Shown here in pieces: positions 22,741-34,521 of a stretch of 60,000 nt of DNA. The number at the start of each line of letters is the position of its first letter. Positions within the stretch are counted from its first letter, which is position 1. The notes below the pieces were generated by a model that was given only the letters and a program-made list of their open reading frames with translations, searched no databases and was not told the origin of the DNA. The position numbers and the translations under genes are program-made. The DNA lies in contig CM043967.1 in assembly GCA_014529385.2 (NCBI GenBank), positions 132,061,182-132,121,181 on the forward strand, read 5' to 3'. Source of the stretch: Adiantum capillus-veneris (Eukaryota; Streptophyta; Polypodiopsida; Polypodiales; Pteridaceae).

Positions 22741-22849
22741 CAATTGGTTTAGTATAGTCTACTTCGACAGAACCCCGATTTCATCATGGGTGAATGTAGT
22801 GCAGCGGGCTTGCACGAGAGGGGAGTTGCTCCACTCCTTTGTCAATAGA

Positions 22850-24415
22850 TTACCCCGATTTTTGATATAGAGTCACTGATGCACGTTTGGGTTTCAGGGA
22901 TATTGCTGGGCTTCATTGGCCTCTCTGACTTGTTTCCACAATTCGTCAAGACCATCTATTTATTTACAACCCTCAGGGGTAGCTAGGTGAAATCCCTCAA
23001 AAGAGTTATCCATGATATTCAACACTATCCTTTGTTCTAACGTTGGGTCCTTGAGCTTTGGTCTATGCTTCTGACTGGGATCTGGCTCTATTTGTTCCTG
23101 GTGTGGTGGGATTACTGGTGTAGGTGGGACAAGGATCACATCCTCATGTTTTCCAATTGGTGGTTCTAGTAAAGCTTAGGCTTTTTGAATCATTTTTGGC
23201 ACATTTCAAGCCTTTGCTTTTCTAGTTCCGCATAGGGATATGTCATCCACCTTTGTTGTTGGGTTTGGTTGTTTTTTAGCCGCACTTCATAGGCTTTCAA
23301 GAGGGCATCTAATGGCTCATTAACCTTCTCGACAAACACTAATCCTCATGATCTAGCACTTCTAGATTTCTCTTCCGTGGATGGTTCTTCTGGAGGTTGA
23401 GATGTTTGCGTAAGAGGTGGAACCCTTTCCTCATGTTGTCTTATCTTCTCTTTAGCTTGGGTAAGCTCCTCAACTAGGGATTTCTGTTGTCCTTTCCTAT
23501 GTGCTTTCATTCTAGTCTTTTTAGCTTTTCAACTATTATGTTTGCTCTTGGTTTTTTTACTAGGTTCGTCGGACTTTGGTTCATCATCCATCTTTGGTCT
23601 CGCGTCAATTTTTGTTTTCTCTATCTCTAGGTTCTCATCGGCTTCCTTTTGAGCATGTGCTCTCGTAACTACTTGAACTGGCACAGTGTTTTCATTTTTC
23701 AAGCTACTGGGTAGCTAAACGATACTTGAGACATTCGTTGCAATCTTTATGACTCGGTTTGGGTTTTTTAGACAGTTGAGGATCAAGTGAATGACACCAT
23801 ATTCAAGATAATAGGCATTTAATTGAGTGATCTCTGTCTGAGGACATTGTTTGACCAAGTGACTGTTACAGCTTTTGTGACAATCTGTCTCTGATTGAGG
23901 AGCTTCTTCTTGCATTTCCTCTTGGCTGTAAACAGGCTTTGACCTAGATAAGCCGCTATTCACAATGAACCACAATGTCCTTTTGTCCATCCTATACCTT
24001 CTTTCTTTAGGTCAAAACATAAAAGGTGGAGGTTGTACCGTCCTCACCACTCCATGTGTTTCTCTCATCTTCTGCCGCTTTGGAGGACAGTACCCGCTTT
24101 GGTTGTTATATTACATTGTATTTGGTATTAGCGCTTGTTTATTAGATGCTTCCATCATCGGCGTGTACCTCATGTCTACATGTATTCTAGCACCTGGTAG
24201 TGGAGGTTGTTGTCCTAAGATAGGTTGTGGCCTTGAAACTCCTATTGGACTTGGCGGATTTTTTGTAACATATCTAGGTGGAGTAGGTGCTACTGGAACA
24301 GATTGTACATACCTCTCCCTAGCATATTCTATGCTATAGTAGCACTCTTTCCTTGTATGGTTTGTCCATTATCTCTCAATTTTGCACCACTTAGGCTCCC
24401 CCAAATCAGACCTTA
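22850..24415 (-). pseudogene. Antisense gag fragment (Tat-like) with Cys/His motifs
   Basis: The minus strand is protein-like for about 1.2 kb with only a few stops. It has WTNHTRKECYYSIEYARER near 24330-24395, a Pro/Gln-rich linker, then CNSHLVKQCPQTEI and YGVIHLILNCLKNPNR near 23750-23890. A charged, coiled-coil-like C-terminal part follows (LVEELTQAKEKIRQHEE, DALLKAYEVRLKNNQTQQQR). The Cys/His strings look like degraded zinc knuckles of a plant Ty3/gypsy gag. Reading leftward, it abuts head-to-head with the rightward Tat pol at about 24400, so it is either inverted in place or a separate antisense insertion. Confidence 0.65.
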
Positions 24416-27400
24416 TGAAGACTATTCCACACTATCTGATGAGGACAGTGATAGTACTACCAGCAGCAGTGATGAGGATGTTGATGTTGCATTTCTTCTG
24501 ATGGACAAAGAAACCCATGAGTCTGGTTTAGTTGCATTTGCAAATGAGGTTGAAGATGAAAGTGAAGGGCCTTATGAAGTGATTGAAGGGCTGATGCAAA
24601 CCAAGGTTGAATTGTCAAAGAAGCAAGAATTGATGACACAAATGATCAGTGGAGACCTCTCAGTTATGGAGAAGGAGATATATTTGCATATGCTAGCTAG
24701 TTTTCCTAATTTTTTCATTACTTCATATGAAGAGATTAGAGGGTTCAAAGGAGAAGAGATGCATATAGAGCTGAAAGAAGGTGCTAAGCCAGTGCGACAA
24801 AGGTTAAGAAGGATGGGTCAAGAGCAAATGGAGGCCTTGCGGGAAGAGATGGACAAGTTATTGAAGGCAGGGTTCATAGTCCCAGTGGAAACCACAGAAT
24901 GGGTAGATTTTAAACCCTTAAATGCAACCACGAAGAAGAACCCATATCCTCTCCCATTCATCGATCAGATCTTAGATTCAATGGCAAGTTATGAGAGGTA
25001 CAGTGTGTGTGATGATTTTTTAGGCTATTTTCAATTGAAGATTGCTCTTAAAGACCGAACAAAGAGAACTTTCATTGCACCATGGGGCTGCTATTGCTAC
25101 ACGGTATTGCCATTTGGATTGTCAAATGGACCATCTTTCTATCAAGAGAAAGAAAATTGGGTATTGGAACCATTCATTGGTAGCTGTGTTAAAGCTTTTA
25201 TGGACGACTTCTATGTCTACAACAGTAGGGCTGAACACCATGAGAAGCTGCAGATGGTATTGGCTCGATATGATGAATGTGGAGGACAACTAAATCCAAA
25301 GAAATGTCATCTAGCACAGCCAAGGGTGAAGTTATTGGGCCATATGGTGTCAGAAAATGGCAATGAGTCTGATCCAAACAAGGTTAAGTCTATTATTCTT
25401 CTTCCATCACCTACGAGTACAAAGCAATTGGAAACCTTTATACACAAAGTGAAGTACATGGCGTGGTTTATTCCATTGCCTTCACAGCTCCTTTATCCAT
25501 TACAACAAGTGGCAAAGCATGACCCATTGCAATGGGAAGACAAGTGTGAAGAAGTGTTTCAAGAAGAGGTGAAAGAGGTGTTAGGGGGGTTGTCAGCAAT
25601 GCAGGCTCTTCATTGGGAGAAAGTTTTTTATGTAAATCCATCAGTAGGGGATGATGCCATTGGAGCCATGCTATTGCAAAACGGGAAGGGCAGCCATTAT
25701 ATGAGGCCATTGTATTGTGCAAGCCGAGTGAAGTTGGTAGCAGAAACAAAATTCTCGGAAGTAGAGCGAGTGATGGCCAGTGTAATATTTGCTTGTCGAC
25801 AATTTTGTCATTACTTGCTACCATGACCTTTTGTTTTCTTGACGAGTTACGCCTTTTTGCCACAGTTAATTAATGGCACTAACATGTCAAATGTGGTCAA
25901 GAGATGGTTAATTGAGCTGGAAGAGTTTGAGTTCTCTTTTTTAGTGGAAGACAGTACAAGAGCTACCTCAGCTGATTTGTTGACTTACAAGGAGAATCCC
26001 CTTCTTGTTAAGGAAGAGGTGGTGAGAAGGGTAGTTGAAGAAATGCCACAAATCATCAACGCACATGTGTTGTTCTTTGATGGCTTGTACAGAAAGAGCC
26101 ATGATGCAGCTTCAGGGGGTATAGCACTTTATGATCCAGAGGGGAAGCTAGTATGCAAGAGAGGGTTCAAATTGAATGCTCATAGTAACAATAAGGCTAA
26201 ATATGCTTCATTGGAAGCCAAATTACACATTTTTTTGAAGCATGGGATTAGAAGGTTGAGCATAAAAGGTGATGCCTTGTTAGTTGTGAAGCAAGTGTTG
26301 GGTGTGTGGAAGAGCAAGAACACCTCATTGAAGGAAATATGTTTCAGAATTAAAGGTCTGTTAAAAAAGTACGAAGCATGGGGCATCAGACACATTGAAC
26401 ATGCTCTAAATGGAGAGGCACATGAAGCAGCTCAAAGCATGATTGGGGAGCTATTTGTGTTGAGGACCAATTTACCTCTTTATCATGGCCGGGAAAATTT
26501 GGGTCAAGAAGAGGAGTTTTTGCTAACAGGAATCATTCTGAAGGACATTCAGAAGTCTAAGAAGTATGGTTTTGTGCATAGAGCATCCATGTACAAATTG
26601 ATTGTTGATGTCTTATAGATGAAAGGGGATGATCTTGTGTTGAGACGTGTACCTTGGCGTGAGGAGCTTTATAGAGTGTTGGAAGAAAATCATGAAGGTG
26701 CATCTGGCGGCCATTTTGCTCTAAAGATCACCTTGCATAAGATCTTGCAAGAAGGGTATGTATGGCCTAGTTTGCACAAGGATGTTCACCATTGGTGTAG
26801 GTCTTGCAATAGGTGTCAAGCATTTGGAAGAGAGTGTTGAAGCCAGGGTTACAAAAAACCATTATGGCATTTGATGTGTTTGAAAAGTGGGGAATCGATG
26901 CAATAGGCCCATTACCTATCACAAGCAGGAACAAAAGCTATATTTTGACTGTAGTGGACTATCTCTCTAGATGGGCAGAGGCTATAGCAGTAAAACAAAT
27001 CACTACAAAGGATGTGGCAAAGTTTGTGTACGATGAAATATGTTGCAAGTTTGGGGTGCCACTAGAGCTACTTTCGGATAAGGGGCCAGGATTTAGAGCT
27101 AAACTGCTAGATTTTTTATGCGCGAAGATGAAGATTAGGCACTAGCATACCACTTCTTATTACCCGCAGTGTAATGGCTTAAATGAAAGATTCAATGGTG
27201 AGTTGGAACAAATTCTTTCAAAAGTGACAGAGCACCAAGAAAAGAATTGGGATTTGGAATTTCCTAGTGCATTATGGGCTTACCGTACTTCGGTAAAGAC
27301 AGGTACAGGGTTTACTCCATTTCATTTGGTATAAGGAAAAGAAGCACTACTGCTTGTGGAAGTAGATTTGTTGACGGTCAAGATGTTAGAGAAGTTGCTT

Positions 27401-27860
27401 GGGCCGTCTAGTGATGCATTCAAAGAGAGGCTCTTACAGTTACAAGAGGTTCAGCTAGATAGGATGAGTGCATTGGAACATTATGGGCAGATGCAAGATA
27501 AGGCTTTGGCAAAGATAAATGAGAAGGTCAAAAGTAAGGGTATCAAGAAGCTTGACTTGGTTTTGCGCTACAACAATAAGCTGGACAACACCTTCCAAAA
27601 GAAGTTTCAAATTAAGTGGGAAGGCCCTTTTAAGGTGGTCGAGTGTTTTCCGAATGGTACATATCAGTGTGCTAACTTGGATGGGATTTTACATAAGTCA
27701 AGGGTAAAATGGATTGCATCTTAAATTATATCATGCCAGGTTAATGATGGTGGATCAAGATGAGCTATCTGTGGAGCAAGTAATGTTGGTGAGGGATGAG
27801 GAAACTTGTGGCAACGAGTCTCATATCTCTTTTTGCTGCTGATCATGAATGATCTAGCAG
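24400..27860 (+). pseudogene. Tat-clade Ty3/gypsy pol: RT, RNase H, aRNase H, integrase
   Basis: After an acidic stretch (TLSDEDSDSTTSSSDEDVDV) come RT (PVRQRLRRMGQEQMEAL, KNPYPLPFIDQILD, TVLPFGLSNGPSFYQ, FMDDFYVYNSR) and a first RNase H (DDAIGAMLLQ, FSEVERVMASVIFACRQF). A second, archaeal-type RNase H typical of Tat elements follows (VLFFDGLYRKSH, NNKAKYASLEAKL, IKGDALLVVKQVLG). Integrase has H/C zinc residues (HHWCRSCNRCQAF) and an acidic triad in IDAIGP, SDKGPGF and NGLNERFNGELE. Stops at 25824, 26616, 27143 and 27332 and one frameshift near 26815 kill it. It ends about 20 bases before the 3' LTR, after GCTAGGGGATGGGAAAAC, the likely polypurine tract. Confidence 0.92.
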
Positions 27861-27880
27861 GCTAGGGGATGGGAAAACTA

Positions 27881-28954
27881 TGTTAGGATTTTTGGGAGCA
27901 AGGGATTGCGCATATGTATATACACATGCATGGTACATAAAATAAATAATTGCCCATTCTTCAGAGCAAGGTGGTTACGTGGGGCGCACATGTGTACAGG
28001 TAGGACAGCATGTACATAGTGCATTGATTTTCACTATCACCAGTATGTCCCTATGATTTAGTACCAGTGTGTTTTTTCTATAATAATGAGGAGTTGGTAG
28101 TGCGTAAAACTTCTCGAGGAAGCTATCCGCGGGCCGACGACGTGAGGTAAGCAGGTGCGTCAGATGGCATCTAGTGGCGTCAGGAGGTCGAATGGGGTCA
28201 AGACTTGCACGTGGATAAGTACGAACACAACGTGGGTGTTTTCTTGTGATAATTGTGCAAAAAGACAATCATAAGAATTGTATCTGGGGGCCACTTCACG
28301 TGGTTGCGGGATGCATTATTGGAAAAAGTTGAGTGCCACGTGTGCTGATGAATGCAGCAGGGTGACAACTCTGCACTGCGAGGCGACTTTTTGGCCTATT
28401 CAAGGTCCGTTTGAGGTCAATTAAAGGACCACAGGTGCCCAAGTCATAAAACTGAGTGTGGGAACTGAAAAACCGGAGATAAGACCAGAAAAAACGTGGA
28501 GAGAAGAGGAGGAACAGCCGCAACTGAATTTTTGCTATTTTTGGAGCTTGTTTTGGCCTTAAACTACTCATTCGAGGTTGGATTTGAGCACTGTGACATT
28601 GTAGACTGGGGTTTTGGGCTGTTCTGGACGTGATGGTGCTATCCATTTTGCTAAATTCCTCACTATTTTTTTGTTTTTTTGGCTGTGTAAGTTTCTCCTA
28701 TGAGCGAAGCCTCTGCTCCAATTTGTGATTGTATCTGGCATATTTTACCCATATTGTGTGAGCTATTTGCCCCATTAGTGTTGGCCCAATCTCAATTGTA
28801 TCTAAACATCAAAAATTCTCCTCTTTTGAGCTGAGTTTTTTTTTGTGTGTGTCTCTCTGTGTGGAGTGGGCAAATGGGTAGTCTCTCTCCTCTCACTCCA
28901 TCGGTGTGTTCCCTATCTCGGCCAGGTGGGTTGTGTAAACCGAGTGGTGTCCCA

Positions 28955-29014
<60 letters not shown>

Positions 29015-29082
29015 CATCCCAAGAGTGTGTGGCGGATGATTATAGAGGCGTTTTGTGTGTTTCCATCCCGCTCACATTCTTT
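27881..29082 (+). repeat. 3' LTR of Tat-type composite
   Basis: It starts TGTTAGGATTTTTGGG after a polypurine tract and ends CTCACATTCTTT, matching the 5' LTR. It carries a (GT)n run at 28958-29012. It is followed by only TGGTGC before an inverted LTR starts. Confidence 0.9.
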
Positions 29083-29088
29083 TGGTGC

Positions 29089-30182
29089 AAAGAATGTGAG
29101 CGGGATGGAAACACACAAAACGCCTCTATAATCACCCGATACACACTCTTGGGATGATACACACATACACACTATGGGACACCACTTGGCTTACACAACC
29201 CACCTGGCCGAGACAGGGAAACACCGATAGAGTGAGAGGAGAGAGACTACCCATTTTCCCACTCCACACAGAGAGACACACACAAAAAAAAACTCAGCTC
29301 AAAAGAGGAGAGTTTCTGATATTTAAATACAATTGAGCTTGGACCAACACTAATGGGGCAAATAGCTCACACAATATGGGTAAAATATGCCAGATACAAT
29401 CACAAATTGGAGCAGAGGCTTCGCTCATAGGAGAAACTTACACAGCCAAAACAACAAAAAAATAGTGAGGAATTTGGCAAATCGGACAGCACCATTGCGT
29501 TCGGAACGGCCCAAAACCCTAGTCTATAATGTCAAAGTGCTCAAATCCGAGCAATTTATGGCCAAAACAAGCTCCAAAAATAGCAAAAATTCAGTTGCGG
29601 TTGTTCCTCCTCTTCTCTCCATGTTTTTTCTGGTCTTCTCTCAGGTTTTTCAGTTCCCACAGTTAGCTTTATGACTTGGGCACCTTTGGTCCTTTAGTTG
29701 ACCTCAAACGGACCCCGAACAGGCCAAAAAGTGGCCTCGCAGTGCATAGTTGTCACCCTGTTGCATTCATCCGCACACCTGGCACTCAACTTTTTCCAAT
29801 AATGCATCCCGCAACCACGTGAAGTGGCCCCCAAATACAGTTCTTATGATGGCCTTTCTGCACAATTATCACAAGAAAACACCCACGTTGTGTCCGTACT
29901 TATCCACGTGCAAGTCTTGACTCCATTCGACCTCTTTACGCCACTAGATGCCATCTGACGCACCTACTTACCTCATGTCATCGGCGTGCGTATAGCTTCC
30001 TCGAGAAGTTTTACGCGCTACCAACTCCTCATTATTATAGAAAAAACACACTGGTACTGGTGATAGTGAAAATCAATGCACTATGTACATGTTGTCCTAC
30101 CTGAACACATGTGGGCCCCACGTAACCACTTGGCTCTGAAGAATGGGCAATTCTTTATTTTATGCACCAAAAATTCCTAACA
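29089..30182 (-). repeat. Third LTR, inverted, tail-to-tail with the 3' LTR
   Basis: It begins AAAGAATGTGAGCGGG at 29089 and ends CCTAACA at 30182, the reverse complement of the LTR over its full length. The arms (27881-29082 and 29089-30182) are separated by the hexamer TGGTGC, which equals the first six bases of the primer site after the 5' LTR. The inverted copy lacks the long GT run, about 40 bases near its outer end, and about 22 bases that the 3' LTR has. Confidence 0.9.
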
Positions 30183-31270
30183 GCGGCTACTAAAGTTGTT
30201 GTCATGTACATACTTATCTGGGGAGTCGTGGCCCTGGATATTGCATCATTGCATGTTTTCCCACTTGATACATTCTATTTTGGTTTTTTGATGTACATAT
30301 ACCAAGCGTTTCATGATAGCACACTCATCTCGCCTATAAAGATTGATGCGGGCAAAAACTACCAAAAATAACAACTAACGGACATCGTTGCAGAATTGCA
30401 TGGAAAGTGACCCAAAATGGAATAGTGATGAAAAATGATGCATATCTATGATTTTTCTGCTTATGCGAGTGATCCCACAAATTTAGGGATTTTTTGAGTT
30501 TCTTTGAATTTTTTACATCAAAAATGGCCTTTTTTGGGTCAAAAATGAGTTGAAAATGACCTAGTTTTGGTCCAAAGCAGAAAAATGGCCCAAAAATTAA
30601 CACATCGGCTGAAAATTCCATGGGGAAGAGAGAGAGGGCTGCTTTTTACTTTAAAAACCTACAAATTTTCCCTACTCTGCAATTACTACCATGGTTGCTT
30701 AATCTATGTGTAGTGTTGTCCCGCCTCTTCGCAATCTTGTATCTGAGCTTGTGAGTGAGTGAATTAGGATCTCCCCTCATCAAAATGGTATATGGGCTTC
30801 AATTTAAAAGCTCTTAAATCTTTGCAAAATCAAAAAATGGTCACTGTGAAGGTGGAAGCTCATGTATTCCTTTCAATTGTTTGATGTTACTACTATGCAA
30901 TTCGGGGCGAGGCTACATGATTCCATGAAAGAGGTTTGGGTTTTGATTGGGATTTGTGCTTGTGTGAGCATTGAGGTTTCATGGCTAAAACTTTAGTGTT
31001 TTTAATTGGTCGTTTTAAGTGAAATTGAATGTGATTTTGTGATCCTCTCATCATAATCTTGACTACGAAATCAAACAAATTCTAGCACGATAGGAAAGAG
31101 GGTTTATTACTCTTTTGTCATGAACGCTCTTAGAATTTAAACCATCTTTAAGAAGAGGGTTGATGATTTTCCATAAACGCTTTTTCACAAAGTGTGTTTG
31201 TGATTCTCATCACAAACTCTCATAGCCATAGGTTTCGAACCTTGTCAGCTATACCGCACACATCCCAACA
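30183..31270 (+). repeat. 5' LTR, second part (after nested insertion)
   Basis: It resumes at GCGGCTACTAAAG and matches 33433-34521 of the 3' LTR through the shared segments GGGGAGTCGTGGCCCTGG and GTGGAAGCTCATGTATTCCT to CACACATCCC. Together with 16461-16576 it gives an LTR of about 1200 bases, equal to the 3' copy (1197). Confidence 0.9.
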
Positions 31271-31292
31271 TTTCTGGTGAATCCGACATGAA

Positions 31293-32114
31293 GTGGCTGG
31301 GGTGAGGATTTGTGATGATATAAAGTTATATGTACATGATGTCATTCTAGCAAGGATAGAAAATATAGAGTCAAACAAAATTCAATTAACCGAAGTAATG
31401 AAGATGGAAGAACCAGTGGAGACTGCATTGGGTGCAGTGTATGAGAAATGTAATGTCTTTGAGGGTTATGACCCAAGAGGCTTTCTTGAGTGCTATGCAA
31501 TGGAGATGAGGGTTCAAGGGGTTCCTGACAGATTGATGATTATGTCCTTTTAACTACTGGTGGCTCTAGATTTCTATCAGCAAGTCCAAGAGATTGCAAA
31601 GGAATGTGGAGACAATTGGCATGCTTTTTCAAATACTTTTACACAAGAAACCTTGGGCTTTATGGAATGGGAAATGGAGTGCATTGCCTTTAAAAAGGTA
31701 GATGTTGTGCAAGATGTTGAAAGTAACAAGTTGATACAAGTAACATGCTATATAATTGATTGCAATCAAATTCATGAAAAGCTAGAAGCTATAATAGATG
31801 AGTGTCTTCTACAGGACAAAACATTGTTACATGCAAAAGATAAGGATATAGTCAAATCCATTTACGAAAAATTTGGTGTTTCAATTTTGACACATGAGCA
31901 ATGTGCTTCCTTGTGTGATGCTATAGAGTTTGCACATAGACCTATGGTCGAAAATACTATGAATGGCACTCAATCTCCAAAAGATGCTTATGTGAGCTTT
32001 CTAATGGTGGTTCAGTGGAATGGATTTATTTTTGTGATGCTTACAGTGCTTTTGGTGAATTGGCTATGCAAAAATTGTCTTGTTGTGAAGAAAAGGATGA
32101 TAAAGATATTTTAA
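31293..32114 (+). pseudogene. Gag-like remnant of the Helitron-disrupting LTR element
   Basis: A frame of about 270 codons, with one stop at 31551 and the same frame before and after it, starts 23 bases past the LTR end. The part NVFEGYDPRGFLECYAMEM, VQGVPDRLMIM and WHAFSNTFTQETLGFME resembles the core of plant Ty3/gypsy gag proteins. Downstream it is acidic and helical-looking. No zinc knuckle or protease follows. The assignment is by general resemblance plus position between two LTRs. Confidence 0.55.
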
Positions 32115-33324
32115 AGCATGGATGTAGCCAAGGAGATGTAAACATGCAAAATGGTATAACCCAGGATGGCATAGATTATTGTGATTTGGAATTTGTTTAT
32201 GCTTCCAAGAGGTTTACAAAGCTCCAAATGAAGATAAAACTTTTTTTGATGACAATGCTCATAGACATGATCCATATGCTTGTGGATTGGTGGATGAGAT
32301 GTATTTCAAATCCATAGGCTCTTGTTTGGAGGGGGTGCAAGTTGATATGCAACCATCCACTCCTACCAATGAGTGGAAGGGTTATAAGGATGAATTGGAG
32401 AAAGAATTGACTTCTATCTTTGTGAATCATGCTGATTTTTTTGAGATTGAAGTACAATGGTACTTGAAAGAAGATGTGACGGTAGAGAAAAATTGTGAAG
32501 GGAATATGGCCTATATGCATACCACATGTGATGAGGATCCACTGCAACATGGGATATGCTCTCAAGATGGTCTCATTGAAGAGGATCTTATGTATCCATG
32601 GTTTCCATGCCACACACAACAAGGGTTCTAAACGATATCAATCATGTCATAAATTGGAACAACAAGAATAGGAGGACATGGAGCTTATGTCTCTTTTAGA
32701 TTATACTTTGGAGGAATTTCAAGCTCCTTATGATAGGGGTTTCCAAAAATACAATGGGATATGTGACCTACAAAAAGAAGGAGATGAGCATGAGATAGAG
32801 CTTATGATATTTTTGGATGAGGTTTTACATGGTTTCATGCCTACAAGAGAAGTTATGCATGTAGTTAATGATGCACCAAATGAGGAAATGGATAATATGG
32901 AGCTTGATGATTCAGGGGTGCATACTGAATTTTTGGATACTAGAGGGGGTGATGCAAATTCGCCAGAAATTCATGCCATGTTGCATATGTGGAACTTTTT
33001 GTTGTTGCCATATGAACCAGGAAGACATTATGATGCTTGTGGTCTTTGTTGAAGTACTTATATGCCCTTTGATAGATGGAAATGCTTTGATGTTCTTGAT
33101 GTATGTCCCTCTAAATTTATGAATATCAATGTATGGAATGCATTAATTATCATATGGTTGTGCTATTATAACAGAAAAATGGTATGCTTTTCTTATGATC
33201 CAGGTGGGAACTATGTGCTTATTGCATCTCTCATTGGATATTTGCTATCAATGTGCATGCTAATAAAGAAGCAATCAGGTTGGCCCTACCGGAGGATATG
33301 AAGGTTCAGAGGGGCTGGATTTTG
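32115..33324 (+). other. Interior of LTR element, decayed, no pol
   Basis: Protein-like but unassigned frames continue, for example 32287-32631 and 32678-33052, acidic and Met/Asp/Glu-rich. No RT, RNase H or integrase motif is visible. It ends at the polypurine tract AGAGGGGCTGGATTT next to the 3' LTR. Confidence 0.6.
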
Positions 33325-34521
33325 TGTCATGGCATGTACATAGTGTGAAATAAAACCATTCACCTCGCATGTGACACTTCTCGATCCATGGAAAGAAAAG
33401 CAGTAATCTATATATTGTGATATATGCTCAAGCGGCTACTACGGTTGCTACCATGTACATACCTATCTGGGGAGTCGTGGCCCTGGATATTGTATCATTG
33501 CATGTTTTTCCTCTTGATAGATGCTTATTTTTTGTTTTTTGATGTATAAATACCAAGCATTTTACGATGGCACACTCATCTCGCCTATAAAGATTGATGT
33601 GGGAAAAATTTGCCAAAAATAGCAATCAACGGGCATCGTTGTAGAATTGCATGGAAAGTGACCCAAAATGGAATATTATGAAAAATGATGCATATCTATG
33701 ATTTTTATGCTTATGCAAGTGATCCCACACATTTAGGTGTTTTGTCTGACTACGTTTGGATTTTTCACATCAAAAATGATCTTTTTTGGGTCAAAAATGA
33801 GATGAAAATGACCTATTTTTGGTCCAAAGTGGAAAGATGGCCAAAAAATTGACACATCGGGTGAATATTCCATGGGGAAGAGAGAGAGGATTTCTTTTTA
33901 CTGAAAAACCCTACAAATTTTCCCTATTGTGCAATTGCTTCCATGGTTGCTCAATCTATGTGTAGTGCAGTCCTACCTATTCACAATCTTGTATTTGAGC
34001 TTGTGAGTGAGTGAATTAGGGTCTCCCCTTATCAAATTGGTGTTTGGGCTTCAATTTAGAAGCTCTTAAATCTCTACAAAATTAGAAAATGGTTGTCATG
34101 AAGGTGGAAGCTCATGTATTCCTTACAACTGTTTGATGTTACAACTATGCAATTGGGGGCGAGGCTACATGATTCCATGAAAGAGGTTTGGGTTTTGATT
34201 GGGATTTGTGCTTGTGTGAGCATTGAGGTTGCATGGCTGAAACTTTAGTGTTTTTAATTGGTCTTTTTAAGTGAAATTGAATGTGCTTTTGTGATCCTCT
34301 CAGCATAGTCTTGACTACAAAATTAAGCAAATTCCAAGCACGATAGGAAAGCGGGTTTGTGACTCTTCTATCACGAACTCTCTTAGAATTTAAACCATTT
34401 TTAGGAAGAGATTTGGTGATTCTCTATAAACACTTTTTCACAAAGTGTTTGTGATTCTCATCACGAACTCTCACAACCATAGGTTTCGCACCTTCCCAGC
34501 TAAACCGCACACATCCCGATA
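33325..34521 (+). repeat. 3' LTR of the Helitron-disrupting element (uninterrupted)
   Basis: It is a 1197-base direct copy of the split 5' LTR, running from TGTCATGGCATGTACATAG to CACACATCCCGATA. It serves as the empty-site reference for the 13.6-kb insertion: its sequence ATGCTCAAGCGGCTAC is continuous where the 5' LTR is split. Confidence 0.9.

Larger units (their letters stand above)
16577..30182 (+). mobile_element. 13.6-kb composite Tat-type Ty3/gypsy element with three LTRs
   Basis: The outer ends are TGTTAGG (16577) and CCTAACA (ending 30182), flanked by GCGG on both sides (16573-16576, 30183-30186). The uninterrupted 3' LTR of the host element shows the empty site at about 33433. Order inside: LTR, leader, chromovirus gag-pol remnant, antisense gag, Tat pol, polypurine tract, second direct LTR, and a third LTR in inverted orientation. 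The three LTRs differ from each other by indels and scattered substitutions, so the composite is not recent. Because the TSD flanks the outermost ends, the extra LTR was probably there when it integrated or arose by later exchange. Confidence 0.85.
16461..34521 (+). mobile_element. LTR retrotransposon inserted between Helitron helicase and endonuclease (itself interrupted)
   Basis: Two ~1.2-kb direct repeats bound a ~2-kb interior. The 5' LTR is 16461-16576 plus 30187-31270; the 3' LTR is 33325-34521. Both start TGTCAT..TGGCATGTACATAG. They end CACACATCCCAACA and CACACATCCCGATA, which look like two decayed forms of one CA terminus. TGGTGAATCCGAC follows the 5' LTR as a likely primer site. AGAGGGGCTGGATTT precedes the 3' LTR as the polypurine tract. 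Flanks AGCGT (left) and AGAGT (right, overlapping the last LTR base) are an imperfect 5-bp TSD. No pol remains in the interior, so the copy is non-autonomous. Confidence 0.85.
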
